19,226 nt of DNA from JBBQLG01 sp038327655 (GTDB lineage: Bacteria; Bacteroidota; Bacteroidia; Cytophagales; Spirosomataceae): assembly GCA_038327655.1 (NCBI GenBank), contig JBBQLG010000123.1, positions 1 to 19,226 on the forward strand, written 5' to 3'. Positions 1-6,740 of this stretch are shown here, in pieces. Below the pieces are notes generated by a model. The model ran no database searches. It had not been told where the DNA came from and was given only the letters and a program-made list of their open reading frames with translations. Numbering within the stretch: the stretch's first letter is position 1; the number at the start of each line of letters is the position of its first letter. Made by a program: the position numbers and the translations under genes.

Positions 1-930
1 AATCACCAGCATCGAGAGCGAAAAGAAGATGTTGATACTGGCGATAAGAATAATGAACGAGAGCGTTAGGGCAACGGCTAACTTCTCGATGTGGATGGCG
101 CGGTACAGATCGACATTGAGTTCGTCGCGGTCCTTTACCACGAATGAGTCGCCGAGCATTGTTTGCAGCGCCTGTTTCGTATTGGTCAGTTCGGCCGCAA
201 ACGCATTCGCACCGGACGGTCCCACGCCGGGTTTAAGCTGTAGTTCCAGACTGGTGAGTTCGTCGGGTTTGTAGTTGACCAGGTCGCGCACGACGGCCAA
301 TGGGGCCACCACGTAATTATCATAGCGTTCTTCGACGAAAAAGACGCCCGCAATCGTCAGTTGTTCTTCGTTGAACGAACCACCGGACAGCACGTTGAGC
401 GATTTAGCCGATTGCGGATACCAGAGTTCAATCGGCGTCAGAATATCCTGCGGGCTAACGGTCAGTTCGTTGCGGACGCCCTCGGAGATGATGGCGAAGT
501 TGACACCGTCGCGCTGCAACAGCAACCGCCCCTCGACTAAGGCCGAATCCAACTGCCCCCGTTGCAGGTACGTACTGTCGACGCCCTTGACCTTTACTAC
601 GGTTTGTGCGTCGGCGTACCGACCCAAGGCATTATCTTCAATCACGGGCGTAACAAACGCTACGTCCGGCAATTGCCGGATGCGGGCCAGCAGCGGGGCC
701 GGGACCTGAATGCGCTTGCCCTGCCGGGGTGTAACGATCAGGTCGGCCTCGAAGGTTTTGAAAATAGTCCGGTTCAATTCTTCCATCCCGTTGAAGACCG
801 ACAGCACCACAACCAAGGCCATCGTGCCCACACCCACGCCGACCATCGACAAAATCGACAGCCAGCTAATGAAACTGCGTTTCCGGCGTGAGAAAAAGTA
901 CCGACGGGCAATCCAGAGGGGAAGGTTCAT
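1..930 (-). CDS. LolC/LolE-type ABC transporter permease (lipoprotein release family), 3' end outside window
   Basis: Reading the minus strand from ATG at 930-928 gives an open frame of 310 codons that runs off the left edge, so only the N-terminal part is present. It starts MNLPLWIARRYFFSRRKRSF and has one long membrane helix at about residues 21-47 (WLSILSMVGVGVGTMALVVV). A large extracytoplasmic domain of about 230 residues follows (roughly 48-278). A second membrane segment rich in Leu, Ile, Ala and Ser begins near residue 283, just before the window ends. This is the FtsX/MacB_PCD permease layout. The start sequence and the motif LSVFNGMEELNR fit LolC/LolE-like permeases, which in their family move lipoproteins out of the inner membrane with the ATPase LolD. 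No ATPase gene is visible here. The gene lies 77 bases downstream of rbfA on the same strand, with the 950-1007 hairpin in between. A generic FtsX-type permease is the alternative. Confidence 0.85.
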   Translation of the reverse strand, partial: MNLPLWIARRYFFSRRKRSFISWLSILSMVGVGVGTMALVVVLSVFNGMEELNRTIFKTFEADLIVTPRQGKRIQVPAPLLARIRQLPDVAFVTPVIEDNALGRYADAQTVVKVKGVDSTYLQRGQLDSALVEGRLLLQRDGVNFAIISEGVRNELTVSPQDILTPIELWYPQSAKSLNVLSGGSFNEEQLTIAGVFFVEERYDNYVVAPLAVVRDLVNYKPDELTSLELQLKPGVGPSGANAFAAELTNTKQALQTMLGDSFVVKDRDELNVDLYRAIHIEKLAVALTLSFIILIASINIFFSLSMLVI

Positions 931-941
931 TCTTGAATCAA

Positions 942-1009
942 TGAGTGATTGAGTGAATGAGTGGATGAGCGAATGTTTTGTTATTCGCTCATCCACTCAT
1001 TCACTCATT
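942..1009. repeat. Perfect 25-bp inverted repeat built from degenerate TGAG-type 8-mers
   Basis: The left arm (950-974) and right arm (983-1007) are perfect reverse complements around an 8-base loop, GTTTTGTT. The left side is a tandem array of four degenerate 8-mers from 942 to 973: TGAGTGAT, TGAGTGAA, TGAGTGGA and TGAGCGAA. The right arm carries three inverted copies. The right arm ends at the rbfA stop codon (1008-1010), so in an rbfA transcript the hairpin forms immediately after the stop. No T-run follows on either strand, so it is not a classical intrinsic terminator. It could end or attenuate transcription, protect the rbfA 3' end, or be a REP-like mobile repeat. A related hairpin lies at 4029-4106. 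Confidence 0.85.
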
Positions 1010-1388
1010 AATCGTCGTCTTCATCGTCCTCTGACGCGGGCGGAATTACGATGCCCTCGAAGAGTTTGTCCATCTTCTCGGCGTATTCGGCGGTATCGTC
1101 TAAGAAATACTGCACGTCGGGCACGATGCGAAGCTGATGCCGGACGCGCTCACCGAGGTGCTGCCGGATGGTGCGGCTGTGTTCGCGGATCGACTCTAAG
1201 AGTGCATCGGGGTTTTTGGTCGCCAGAAAGCTCAGGTATGCCCGCGCCACGCTCAGGTCGGGCGAGACGCGCACGGCCGTAACGGTGATGAATGCCCCGT
1301 TGAAGAGGTGAGGTACTTCCCGCGTGAAAATCTCACTGAGATCTTTCTGTATCTGCCGGGCTACTTTTTGTTGTCGTTTCGATTCCAT
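1008..1388 (-). CDS. rbfA: 30S ribosome-binding factor RbfA
   Basis: The product is 126 residues from ATG at 1388-1386 (MESKRQQKVARQIQKDLSEI), close to the usual RbfA length of about 120-130. The frame is open further upstream, but those codons encode sequence unlike the family, so the internal ATG was chosen. An AAGGCG stretch lies just before it. RbfA is a small KH-like protein that binds immature 30S subunits and helps mature the 5' end of 16S rRNA. Family features seen are the basic N-terminal helix (residues 3-20), the strand ITVTAVRVSPDLSVARAYLSF (34-54) and the C-terminal helix leading to RIVPDVQYFLDDTAEYAEKMD (87-107). The last eight residues are almost all acidic (EDDEDDD). The upstream neighbour, DUF6427, is divergent across a 249-base gap. 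The permease gene lies downstream on the same strand. Confidence 0.93.
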   Translation of the reverse strand: MESKRQQKVARQIQKDLSEIFTREVPHLFNGAFITVTAVRVSPDLSVARAYLSFLATKNPDALLESIREHSRTIRQHLGERVRHQLRIVPDVQYFLDDTAEYAEKMDKLFEGIVIPPASEDDEDDD

Positions 1389-1637
1389 ACGCCTTGTTGA
1401 CTGACCGCGACACGTTGCGGAGTAAACCAAACACGCCCGGCCGTCTATTGGATAACGCAGCGCACCGCGAAGGGTTCGCCCGTTTGGCCGCTGTGTATCC
1501 GTACGCAAATATCCGCACCTTTTTCCATACTGCCGAAAATGCCCGTAAATTCGCTGTGCAGGAGTACCCGTCCCTTAAGCGGCCGACTTAAGTCAGCCGC
1601 TCAGGAAACGGCACAATAACCCATTTACCAACCTATT

Positions 1638-3047
1638 TTGCTGAGTTTCTTCCGTGTGAACGCCCCTTACCAGTATGCCAGTTTGGTGGCGTTACTGGCC
1701 CTGATTCGGTTGCCGCTGTTGCTCCATCCAACGCCCCTGCTCCTGCCCGAACTGAACTGGATGCTCGTGGGTGAACAAATGGGACAGGGCAATATGCTCT
1801 ACCGCGACATCTGGGATAGTGTCAGCCCGCTGTCGGGTCTGGTTTACTGGCTAACCGATGCGGCTTTTGGCCGGTCGCAGGTGACGTATCATGCACTGGC
1901 AACGGTGGTTTCACTGTTTCAAATTGTGTACTTCAACTACGTCATGAACAGCCGCGACGTGCTGCCCGACCGCAATTTCTGGCCGGGTCTGCTCTACATG
2001 CTGTTCATGAACCTGTCGGTCGACTGCACCACACTGTCGCCGGTGTTGCTGTCGACTTCGTTTCTGCTGCTCGCCTTTGGCACGCTGATCCGGCAGATGG
2101 AACGGCGCGAAGCCACCGACGAAGTGTTCGAAGTGGGGTTTTACGTCGGCCTCGCCACGCTGTTTTACCTGCCCTCGGCGTTATTCATCATCTGGGCGGC
2201 TGCGTCGCTGCTGTTTTTTACGGGAGCCACCTTTCGGCAACACTCCCTGTCGCTGTTCGGCTTTCTGTTTCCGATTCTGCTCACCCTGCTCTACTATTAT
2301 TTCAACGACGGACTGAACGAGTTTAACCGCAACCTGCTGGCGTCGGTGTTTCGGGTGCAGCACTACAACCTGACCGATTTTGGCACGCTGCTGGCCGCGC
2401 TGACCATCCCGCTGGGCGTGGGGGTGCTGGGTTTTTTCAGCCTCTTCAACGCGCCCGGCCGCTACGTTAACTTTCAGCAGCGGTGCCAGCAGATTATGCT
2501 GCTCTGGTTTCTGACCGCCGTACTCACCATTCCGCTTATGCCCTTACTGGCGCCGATGCAGTTCGTGTGTTTCCTGCCGCCGATGGCTTTTTTCGCCGTG
2601 CTTTACCTGCAAAACATTCGCCGGTCGTGGCTGGCCGAACTGGCTTTCTGGGGTATTGCGCTGGGCGTCGTGCTGGTATTTTATCAGAGTGCCCTTTCGC
2701 TGTTGCCGGGCGTAGAAATCGGACGGCTGACACGGCTGGAAGTAAAACCGTCGCTACTCTCGGACCAGATTCGCAACCGGCGGGTACTGGTGTTTGGCAA
2801 CGACCTGAGTGCTTACCAATATAACCGTTTGGCTACGCCCTACCTCAACTGGGAACTGGCACGGTACGACCTCGATCAACTGGATAATTACGACGCCGTT
2901 ATTCATGTGTACGATTCCTTTCGGCAAAACCCGCCCGATTACCTCATCGACAGCGAACACATTGCGGCCAAACTCTTCCGGCGCGCCCCGGCATTAGGCG
3001 CCCAATACCAGCCTACTCTACTACCCGACGTGTATAAGCACCGGTAA
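1638..3047 (+). CDS. DUF6427-family polytopic membrane protein
   Basis: The product is 469 residues if translation begins at TTG 1638 (reads LSFFRVNAPYQYASLVALLA). No in-frame ATG exists until residue 42, inside what looks like the conserved N-terminal region, so the rare TTG start is preferred. The protein is very hydrophobic up to about residue 365, with roughly eight to ten membrane segments, for example around 13-31, 137-148, 168-196, 205-222, 250-268 and 285-350. A soluble C-terminal tail of about 90 residues follows, containing NRRVLVFGNDLSAYQYN. It resembles the Bacteroidota-restricted DUF6427 family, which has no known function; the N-terminal FFRxNxP pattern is my main clue. It stands alone on the plus strand, divergent from rbfA, with 147 bases before the next plus-strand gene. 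No nucleotide- or metal-binding motif was seen. Confidence 0.7.
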   Translation: MLSFFRVNAPYQYASLVALLALIRLPLLLHPTPLLLPELNWMLVGEQMGQGNMLYRDIWDSVSPLSGLVYWLTDAAFGRSQVTYHALATVVSLFQIVYFNYVMNSRDVLPDRNFWPGLLYMLFMNLSVDCTTLSPVLLSTSFLLLAFGTLIRQMERREATDEVFEVGFYVGLATLFYLPSALFIIWAAASLLFFTGATFRQHSLSLFGFLFPILLTLLYYYFNDGLNEFNRNLLASVFRVQHYNLTDFGTLLAALTIPLGVGVLGFFSLFNAPGRYVNFQQRCQQIMLLWFLTAVLTIPLMPLLAPMQFVCFLPPMAFFAVLYLQNIRRSWLAELAFWGIALGVVLVFYQSALSLLPGVEIGRLTRLEVKPSLLSDQIRNRRVLVFGNDLSAYQYNRLATPYLNWELARYDLDQLDNYDAVIHVYDSFRQNPPDYLIDSEHIAAKLFRRAPALGAQYQPTLLPDVYKHR

Positions 3048-3194
3048 CTTTCAGCCTGATCTGAACACATCGCCCCCCAATTGGTGTTATGGTTTCCCTT
3101 AACCGGCCATCCGTCACCAAAACAATCAGGCATCCGTTTTGCACGGACAATCAGTACATACTATCGGTGAGCGACCGCTTGCCACCCACTTTTG

Positions 3195-4031
3195 ATGCAA
3201 CACATGGAACATAATCAAGCCGCTGTCCCGGTCACAGAAACGACTACACTCCCCCAACGGTCCGAAACACAAAGCACCGATCAGATTACCAAAGACCTGA
3301 CTAAACGCGACGACATGCTGCTCACTCCCGACGAGCAGCGCATTAAAGAAGCGTTCCAGGACCGTAACTGGAACGAGATCAAAACGTCGGATTCGTGGGT
3401 GATTTTCAAGGTCATGGCCGAATTTGTCGAGGGTTTTGACAAACTGGCGCAGATTGGCCCCTGCGTGTCTATCTTCGGTTCGGCCCGCACCAAACCCGAT
3501 AATGCCTACTACAAAATGACCGAAGAAATTGCCGCTAAACTCGTTCGGCATGGCTATGGCGTCATCACGGGCGGGGGACCGGGCATTATGGAAGCGGGCA
3601 ACAAAGGCGCGTTTGAGCAGGGCGGCAAATCCGTCGGGCTGAACATTCAGCTCCCCTTCGAGCAGCACAGCAACATCTACATCGACCCCGATAAGAGCAT
3701 CAACTTCGACTTTTTCTTTGTCCGCAAAGTAATGTTTGTGAAGTACGCGCAGGGCTTCGTGGTGATGCCCGGCGGCATGGGCACGCTCGATGAGTTGTTC
3801 GAGGCCATGACCCTGATTCAGACCAAAAAGATTGCCCGTTTCCCGATTGTCCTCGTCGGCAAACACTACTGGCAGGGCCTTATCGACTGGATTACGAACG
3901 TGATGCTGGGCGAAGAACACAACATCAACGCGGAGGACATGCACCTCATCAGCGTCGTCGACACCCCGACCGAAGCCGTTGAAGTGATCGATAAGTTCTA
4001 CAACAAGTACCTGCTCAAGCCTAATTTTTGA
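3195..4031 (+). CDS. LOG / TIGR00730-family Rossmann-fold protein (putative nucleotide phosphoribohydrolase)
   Basis: The product is 278 residues from ATG 3195; ATG 3204 is also possible, and a TTG directly precedes 3195. The LOG signature is complete: GSAR (95-98), GGGPGIMEA (126-134), the RK pair at 177-178 and PGGMGTLDE (192-200). In characterised LOG proteins these residues bind nucleoside 5'-monophosphates and cleave the base from ribose 5-phosphate; older databases call the family lysine decarboxylase-like. The first 65 or so residues are a polar, probably flexible extension, making it longer than the roughly 190-residue plant-type LOG and closer to the long bacterial TIGR00730 form. 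It is probably cytosolic, since no signal peptide was seen. It is convergent with the comEA-like gene, and its stop codon lies at the edge of the 4029-4106 hairpin. Family assignment is firm; the substrate is inferred. Confidence 0.9.
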   Translation: MQHMEHNQAAVPVTETTTLPQRSETQSTDQITKDLTKRDDMLLTPDEQRIKEAFQDRNWNEIKTSDSWVIFKVMAEFVEGFDKLAQIGPCVSIFGSARTKPDNAYYKMTEEIAAKLVRHGYGVITGGGPGIMEAGNKGAFEQGGKSVGLNIQLPFEQHSNIYIDPDKSINFDFFFVRKVMFVKYAQGFVVMPGGMGTLDELFEAMTLIQTKKIARFPIVLVGKHYWQGLIDWITNVMLGEEHNINAEDMHLISVVDTPTEAVEVIDKFYNKYLLKPNF

Positions 4032-4106
4032 GTAAGTGAATTAGTGAGTGAGCGAATGAATAACAGAGCATTCGCCCATTTACTAATCCACTCAGTCGCT
4101 TATTCA
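4029..4106. repeat. Imperfect inverted repeat of TGAG/TGAA tetramers between convergent genes
   Basis: The plus strand reads in 4-base steps (TGAG TAAG TGAA TTAG TGAG TGAG CGAA TGAA), then a short loop (TAACAGAG), then a complementary arm from about 4069 to 4106. The inner stem pairs AGTGAGTGAGCGAATG (4043-4058) with 4069-4084 at 13 of 16 positions, and two of the three mismatches are G-T wobbles. The outer stem pairs TGAGTAAGTGA (4029-4039) with the last bases of the element, again with wobbles. It shares TGAGCGAATG and ATCCACTCA with the 950-1007 element in the same orientation. It overlaps the stop codons of the LOG-family gene (4029-4031) and the comEA-like gene (4104-4106), so it could act as a two-way transcription end. 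Confidence 0.7.
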
Positions 4107-5114
4107 ATCGAACGACAGATACGGTTCTAACCGCTCGATTGTTTTCGCGTCCAGGATGCGGATGGGTTTAAGGGATTCGGCCGAGGCAAATGCCCCGTGC
4201 TGGGTCCGGTAATTGATGATAATATCGGCCTGTCGGCGCGACAGATACGGGCTACGGTCTAATTCTTCGGCCGATGCCACGTTGATACGGATTTTACGCA
4301 CCGGCGTTTCGATGCGCCCATACGTTTGCAATTCGCTCAGCGACAGCGAGTCGATGTTGAATATTTCGGCAAACTGCTCCGCCGAAGAGAAGCCGCCCAA
4401 CGCGTCCCGGAATTTAACGATCTGCCGCGCCCGGCCCGCGCCAATGCCTTTCAACGCGATAAGCTGCGTTGTGTCGGCCGTGTTGATGTCGAACGCCGTA
4501 ATAACCGGTTTTACGTAGGCCGGACGGGGCGGAAAGTTGTTCACCGGATACCGTCGTTCCTCGCCTGCATTCCCCGCCGGATACCCACCTGCATCCGGCC
4601 CCGCCGACCGGCTCGCATACGCCGGAGCGGACTGTGCCGGTAGCTGAATGTACGGTTCGAGTTGGTCGTACAGGTCGGGCGGAAAATCGTAAATCTTCAG
4701 CAAATCCTCTTTTTTGCGAAACTGCCCGCCTTTCGACCGGTACTTGTCGATGCGTTCGGCCATGTAGCGCGGCAGACCCAACTGCTGCCACTGCGCTACC
4801 GTTGCCGTATTGGGGTTAAAATTCATCAGCTTCGGCTCACTAAATCGCTCGGTGGTAGACTTATCCGCTTCGTCGCGTTTGTTGTAGCTGTTGCGGGGCT
4901 GGGCCTCTTCGGTCTTCATCAGGGCCACTAAACTATCGAGCTTGCGCTGGTCGGCGGCTGACGTGTCGGGCTGGGCGGTGGGTGTAAAAAGTCGGCTAAT
5001 AAACGGGTACGCGAGGAATAAAATCGTGAGGAGGATGAGTACGATAAAACCCCGGCTCTCGCGCTGCGACGCGCCAAAATAATCGCGAATGAGCGACTGA
5101 AAACGGTTAAACAT
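4104..5114 (-). CDS. Membrane-anchored ComEA-like helix-hairpin-helix protein
   Basis: The product is 336 residues from ATG at 5114-5112. A short basic cytoplasmic start is followed by one membrane helix (about 22-41) and a low-complexity linker (44-95). Three helix-hairpin-helix units follow, each opening with a short Asn-containing motif: FNPNTATVAQWQQLGLP (99-115), FDINTADTTQLIALKGIGAG (208-227) and INVASAEELDRSPYLSRRQA (277-296). The middle unit has the classical GIGAGRA hairpin. A Pro/Gly/Ala-rich stretch (160-200) separates units one and two. ComEA in naturally competent bacteria binds incoming double-stranded DNA outside the inner membrane, and the topology here places the DNA-binding units in the periplasm. 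A role in DNA uptake is inferred, because no other competence gene lies in the window. It is convergent with the LOG-family gene, and 88 bases separate it from the PIN-like gene upstream. Confidence 0.8.
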   Translation of the reverse strand: MFNRFQSLIRDYFGASQRESRGFIVLILLTILFLAYPFISRLFTPTAQPDTSAADQRKLDSLVALMKTEEAQPRNSYNKRDEADKSTTERFSEPKLMNFNPNTATVAQWQQLGLPRYMAERIDKYRSKGGQFRKKEDLLKIYDFPPDLYDQLEPYIQLPAQSAPAYASRSAGPDAGGYPAGNAGEERRYPVNNFPPRPAYVKPVITAFDINTADTTQLIALKGIGAGRARQIVKFRDALGGFSSAEQFAEIFNIDSLSLSELQTYGRIETPVRKIRINVASAEELDRSPYLSRRQADIIINYRTQHGAFASAESLKPIRILDAKTIERLEPYLSFD

Positions 5115-5202
5115 GGATAGTGTGGTGGGTTAACGGTTGATTGGCAATCTAAACAGTTAAATTTTCATAATCAATCTCTTCGGGCCGAGCAACGGCGCAA
5201 GC

Positions 5203-5604
5203 CTAAACACCGTCGAACTTCGGGTGATTGTTCACTGCATCCCGGAAAGCTTTGTCGATAATGATAGCTGCTTTTCGGTTTGAGAGCAGAATGGCTTTCA
5301 GGTGCCAATAGTCTTTATTGAGTTTTAAGCATTTTTTGTCAATCGTTTTTGAAAAAATTAACGCTGTCAATTGCTCATTTGAAATCATCACGATACGTTC
5401 GTCTTTGGTCAGACGGGCAATAATGCTTAAAATACTTTGGCCGTAGTTGCCACGATTACTGTCATGATACTCTTTAAGCAGCTTTTGAGTCAGCACCAAA
5501 TGCCCTTTTTCAAATAGCCATTTCATCAATTTTTCGTAATGTGGATCAGCCGGATTTTTGAAGTTCTTTGCGACGTTATTATCAACGAATAGGTCTTTTA
5601 TCAT
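5203..5604 (-). CDS. Small PIN-nuclease-like protein, partner of the overlapping ATPase
   Basis: The product is 133 residues and its ATG (5604-5602) overlaps the ATPase stop codon in an ATGA, indicating translational coupling. I do not recognise a named family, but the layout fits a PIN-domain ribonuclease. It has a hydrophobic strand ending in Asp with a DxN pattern (LFVDNNV, D8/N10), a helix and a strand ending in Glu (LTQKLLKEY, E45), then late acidic residues at D98 (NKDYWHLKAILLSNR) and D117 (AAIIIDKAF). D8, E45, D98 and D117 match the usual spacing of the metal-binding acidic quartet. The last Asp sits in IIIDK rather than the more typical TxDxxF context. There is no membrane segment or signal peptide. 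Codon use is AT-rich (one 60-base stretch at 5341-5400 is about 32% GC). It is the probable effector of the pair; the PIN call rests on motif spacing alone. Confidence 0.6.
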   Translation of the reverse strand: MIKDLFVDNNVAKNFKNPADPHYEKLMKWLFEKGHLVLTQKLLKEYHDSNRGNYGQSILSIIARLTKDERIVMISNEQLTALIFSKTIDKKCLKLNKDYWHLKAILLSNRKAAIIIDKAFRDAVNNHPKFDGV

Positions 5605-6641
5605 CCGATAGCTTGCATTGCTATGTCCATTACATCCATTTCATACGTATCAAAAAATCCCTGTGGTGCTCCTCTCACTGCTCCTTTTTTTGTAAATTCT
5701 ACGTCATGAACCATAGTCTTAACACCGTCATTTTCAAAGTACAACACTCGTACATCTTCCAGTTCCAGTTTACCTGTTACCAATAATAGACGGATACGAT
5801 TAAGCAGGTATTCACTGTGGGTTTCAATAATGTATTGCTTTCGAGTGCTCTTAATTTGGTTAGCCAAATAGTTACCAAACTTTGCTTGAACTTTGGGATG
5901 CAAATGAATTTCGGGTTGAGAAACAGCAAGACAGGAATGGTCTGAAAGCTGTAAATCAGCGACAATTATGGGGAGAAATTGACTAATGCCAAAGCCAACA
6001 TCGGATAGAGAAGCAAATCTTGCTTCAGGGCGAGTTTTCACACTAAACTCAAAACGACCGCCTTTTAATCCATTTGATTGAATAGCCGAAAAGAGATCTA
6101 ATTGATGCATAATTTCGGTCAAATCAGTTAGCATTTCATTGTTGGTTTCCTCCCATTCAATAACTTGGTCAATATAACCAGAGCCATCAGGGTCTATTTT
6201 AGGTTGAGATTTTGATTTCTGATAATAAGTGCGTTCTGGTGGGTGACGGAAAGAACCAACATAATTAAAGTCTTTTTCAAAATCATCAGGCTTAAATGAT
6301 GGATCTATATCGTACATGTTTCTTGGTAGGCCGTTTGTATTGTTACGATACCATTGAGTATCGAAAGTTGCGTCATCACCATTAAATTCAATAAAAATAT
6401 CAAATGTATCTTTAGCACGGTTTTGATATATCATCTCCTCAAAACTTCCCATATTAACATACTTCCCATTCGGGGAGAGATAGAATGGAAACTGCTCGGT
6501 CTGCAGTACAGCCAAAATTGCGTTGATCAGCGAACTCTTACCGCTGCTGTTTGCTCCTGTCAGCAACGTGATGGGCGCAAACTTCACATCGAGTTCCTCG
6601 AAGCACTTAAAATTCTTTAGGGAGAGCGAGTTGATAAGCAT
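5601..6641 (-). CDS. AAA/ABC-type ATPase with DUF3696-like C-terminus (putative defence ATPase)
   Basis: The product is 346 residues from ATG at 6641-6639. It opens with LSLKNFKCFEELDVKFAPITLL, the SMC/RecF-like start common in AAA_15/AAA_21 ATPases. Walker A is GANSSGKSS (29-37), the ABC-signature-like segment is LSDVGFGIS (212-220), Walker B is LAVSQPEIHLHP (238-249), and the switch histidine is H275 in IIETHSEYLL. The end (RGAPQGFFDTYEMDVMDIAMQ, 323-343) resembles the short DUF3696 tail. No coiled coil or Toprim nuclease follows, so this is not a full OLD protein. It overlaps the PIN-like gene by four bases. Most of the gene is AT-rich (about 38% GC at 6301-6360) compared with 50-57% in flanking genes, though the Walker A end is host-like. 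Such ATPases pair with nucleases in anti-phage systems such as Septu or PARIS; the role here is inferred. Confidence 0.8.
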   Translation of the reverse strand: MLINSLSLKNFKCFEELDVKFAPITLLTGANSSGKSSLINAILAVLQTEQFPFYLSPNGKYVNMGSFEEMIYQNRAKDTFDIFIEFNGDDATFDTQWYRNNTNGLPRNMYDIDPSFKPDDFEKDFNYVGSFRHPPERTYYQKSKSQPKIDPDGSGYIDQVIEWEETNNEMLTDLTEIMHQLDLFSAIQSNGLKGGRFEFSVKTRPEARFASLSDVGFGISQFLPIIVADLQLSDHSCLAVSQPEIHLHPKVQAKFGNYLANQIKSTRKQYIIETHSEYLLNRIRLLLVTGKLELEDVRVLYFENDGVKTMVHDVEFTKKGAVRGAPQGFFDTYEMDVMDIAMQAIG

Positions 6642-6724
6642 ACGAAGCGTCGATTTACCGCCGGCAAATTAAGGCATTTCTGCATCGAACTGGCGCAAAT
6701 GAGCATCCAAGCCCGCGAAATCCG

Positions 6725-6732
6725 TATTTTTG
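6725..6732 (+). promoter_or_regulatory. Bacteroidota-type -7 box (TATTTTTG) ahead of glyS
   Basis: TATTTTTG matches the Bacteroidota primary-sigma consensus TAnnTTTG exactly and ends 8 bases before ATG 6741. Transcription from it would start almost at that ATG, giving a nearly leaderless mRNA. No convincing -33 TTG was seen at the usual distance, so the call rests on the -7 box and its position. Confidence 0.4.
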
Positions 6733-6740
6733 CCCCCACT

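Noticed and set aside
3053..3133. Inverted GCCTGAT / ATCAGGC pair after the DUF6427 gene
   Set aside because: Only 7 bases per arm with a loop of more than 60 bases and no T-run; chance is sufficient.
3126..3944. 272-codon minus-strand open frame opposite the LOG-family gene
   Set aside because: The plus-strand gene has full LOG motifs. The antisense translation is rich in His, Val and Phe with no family pattern.
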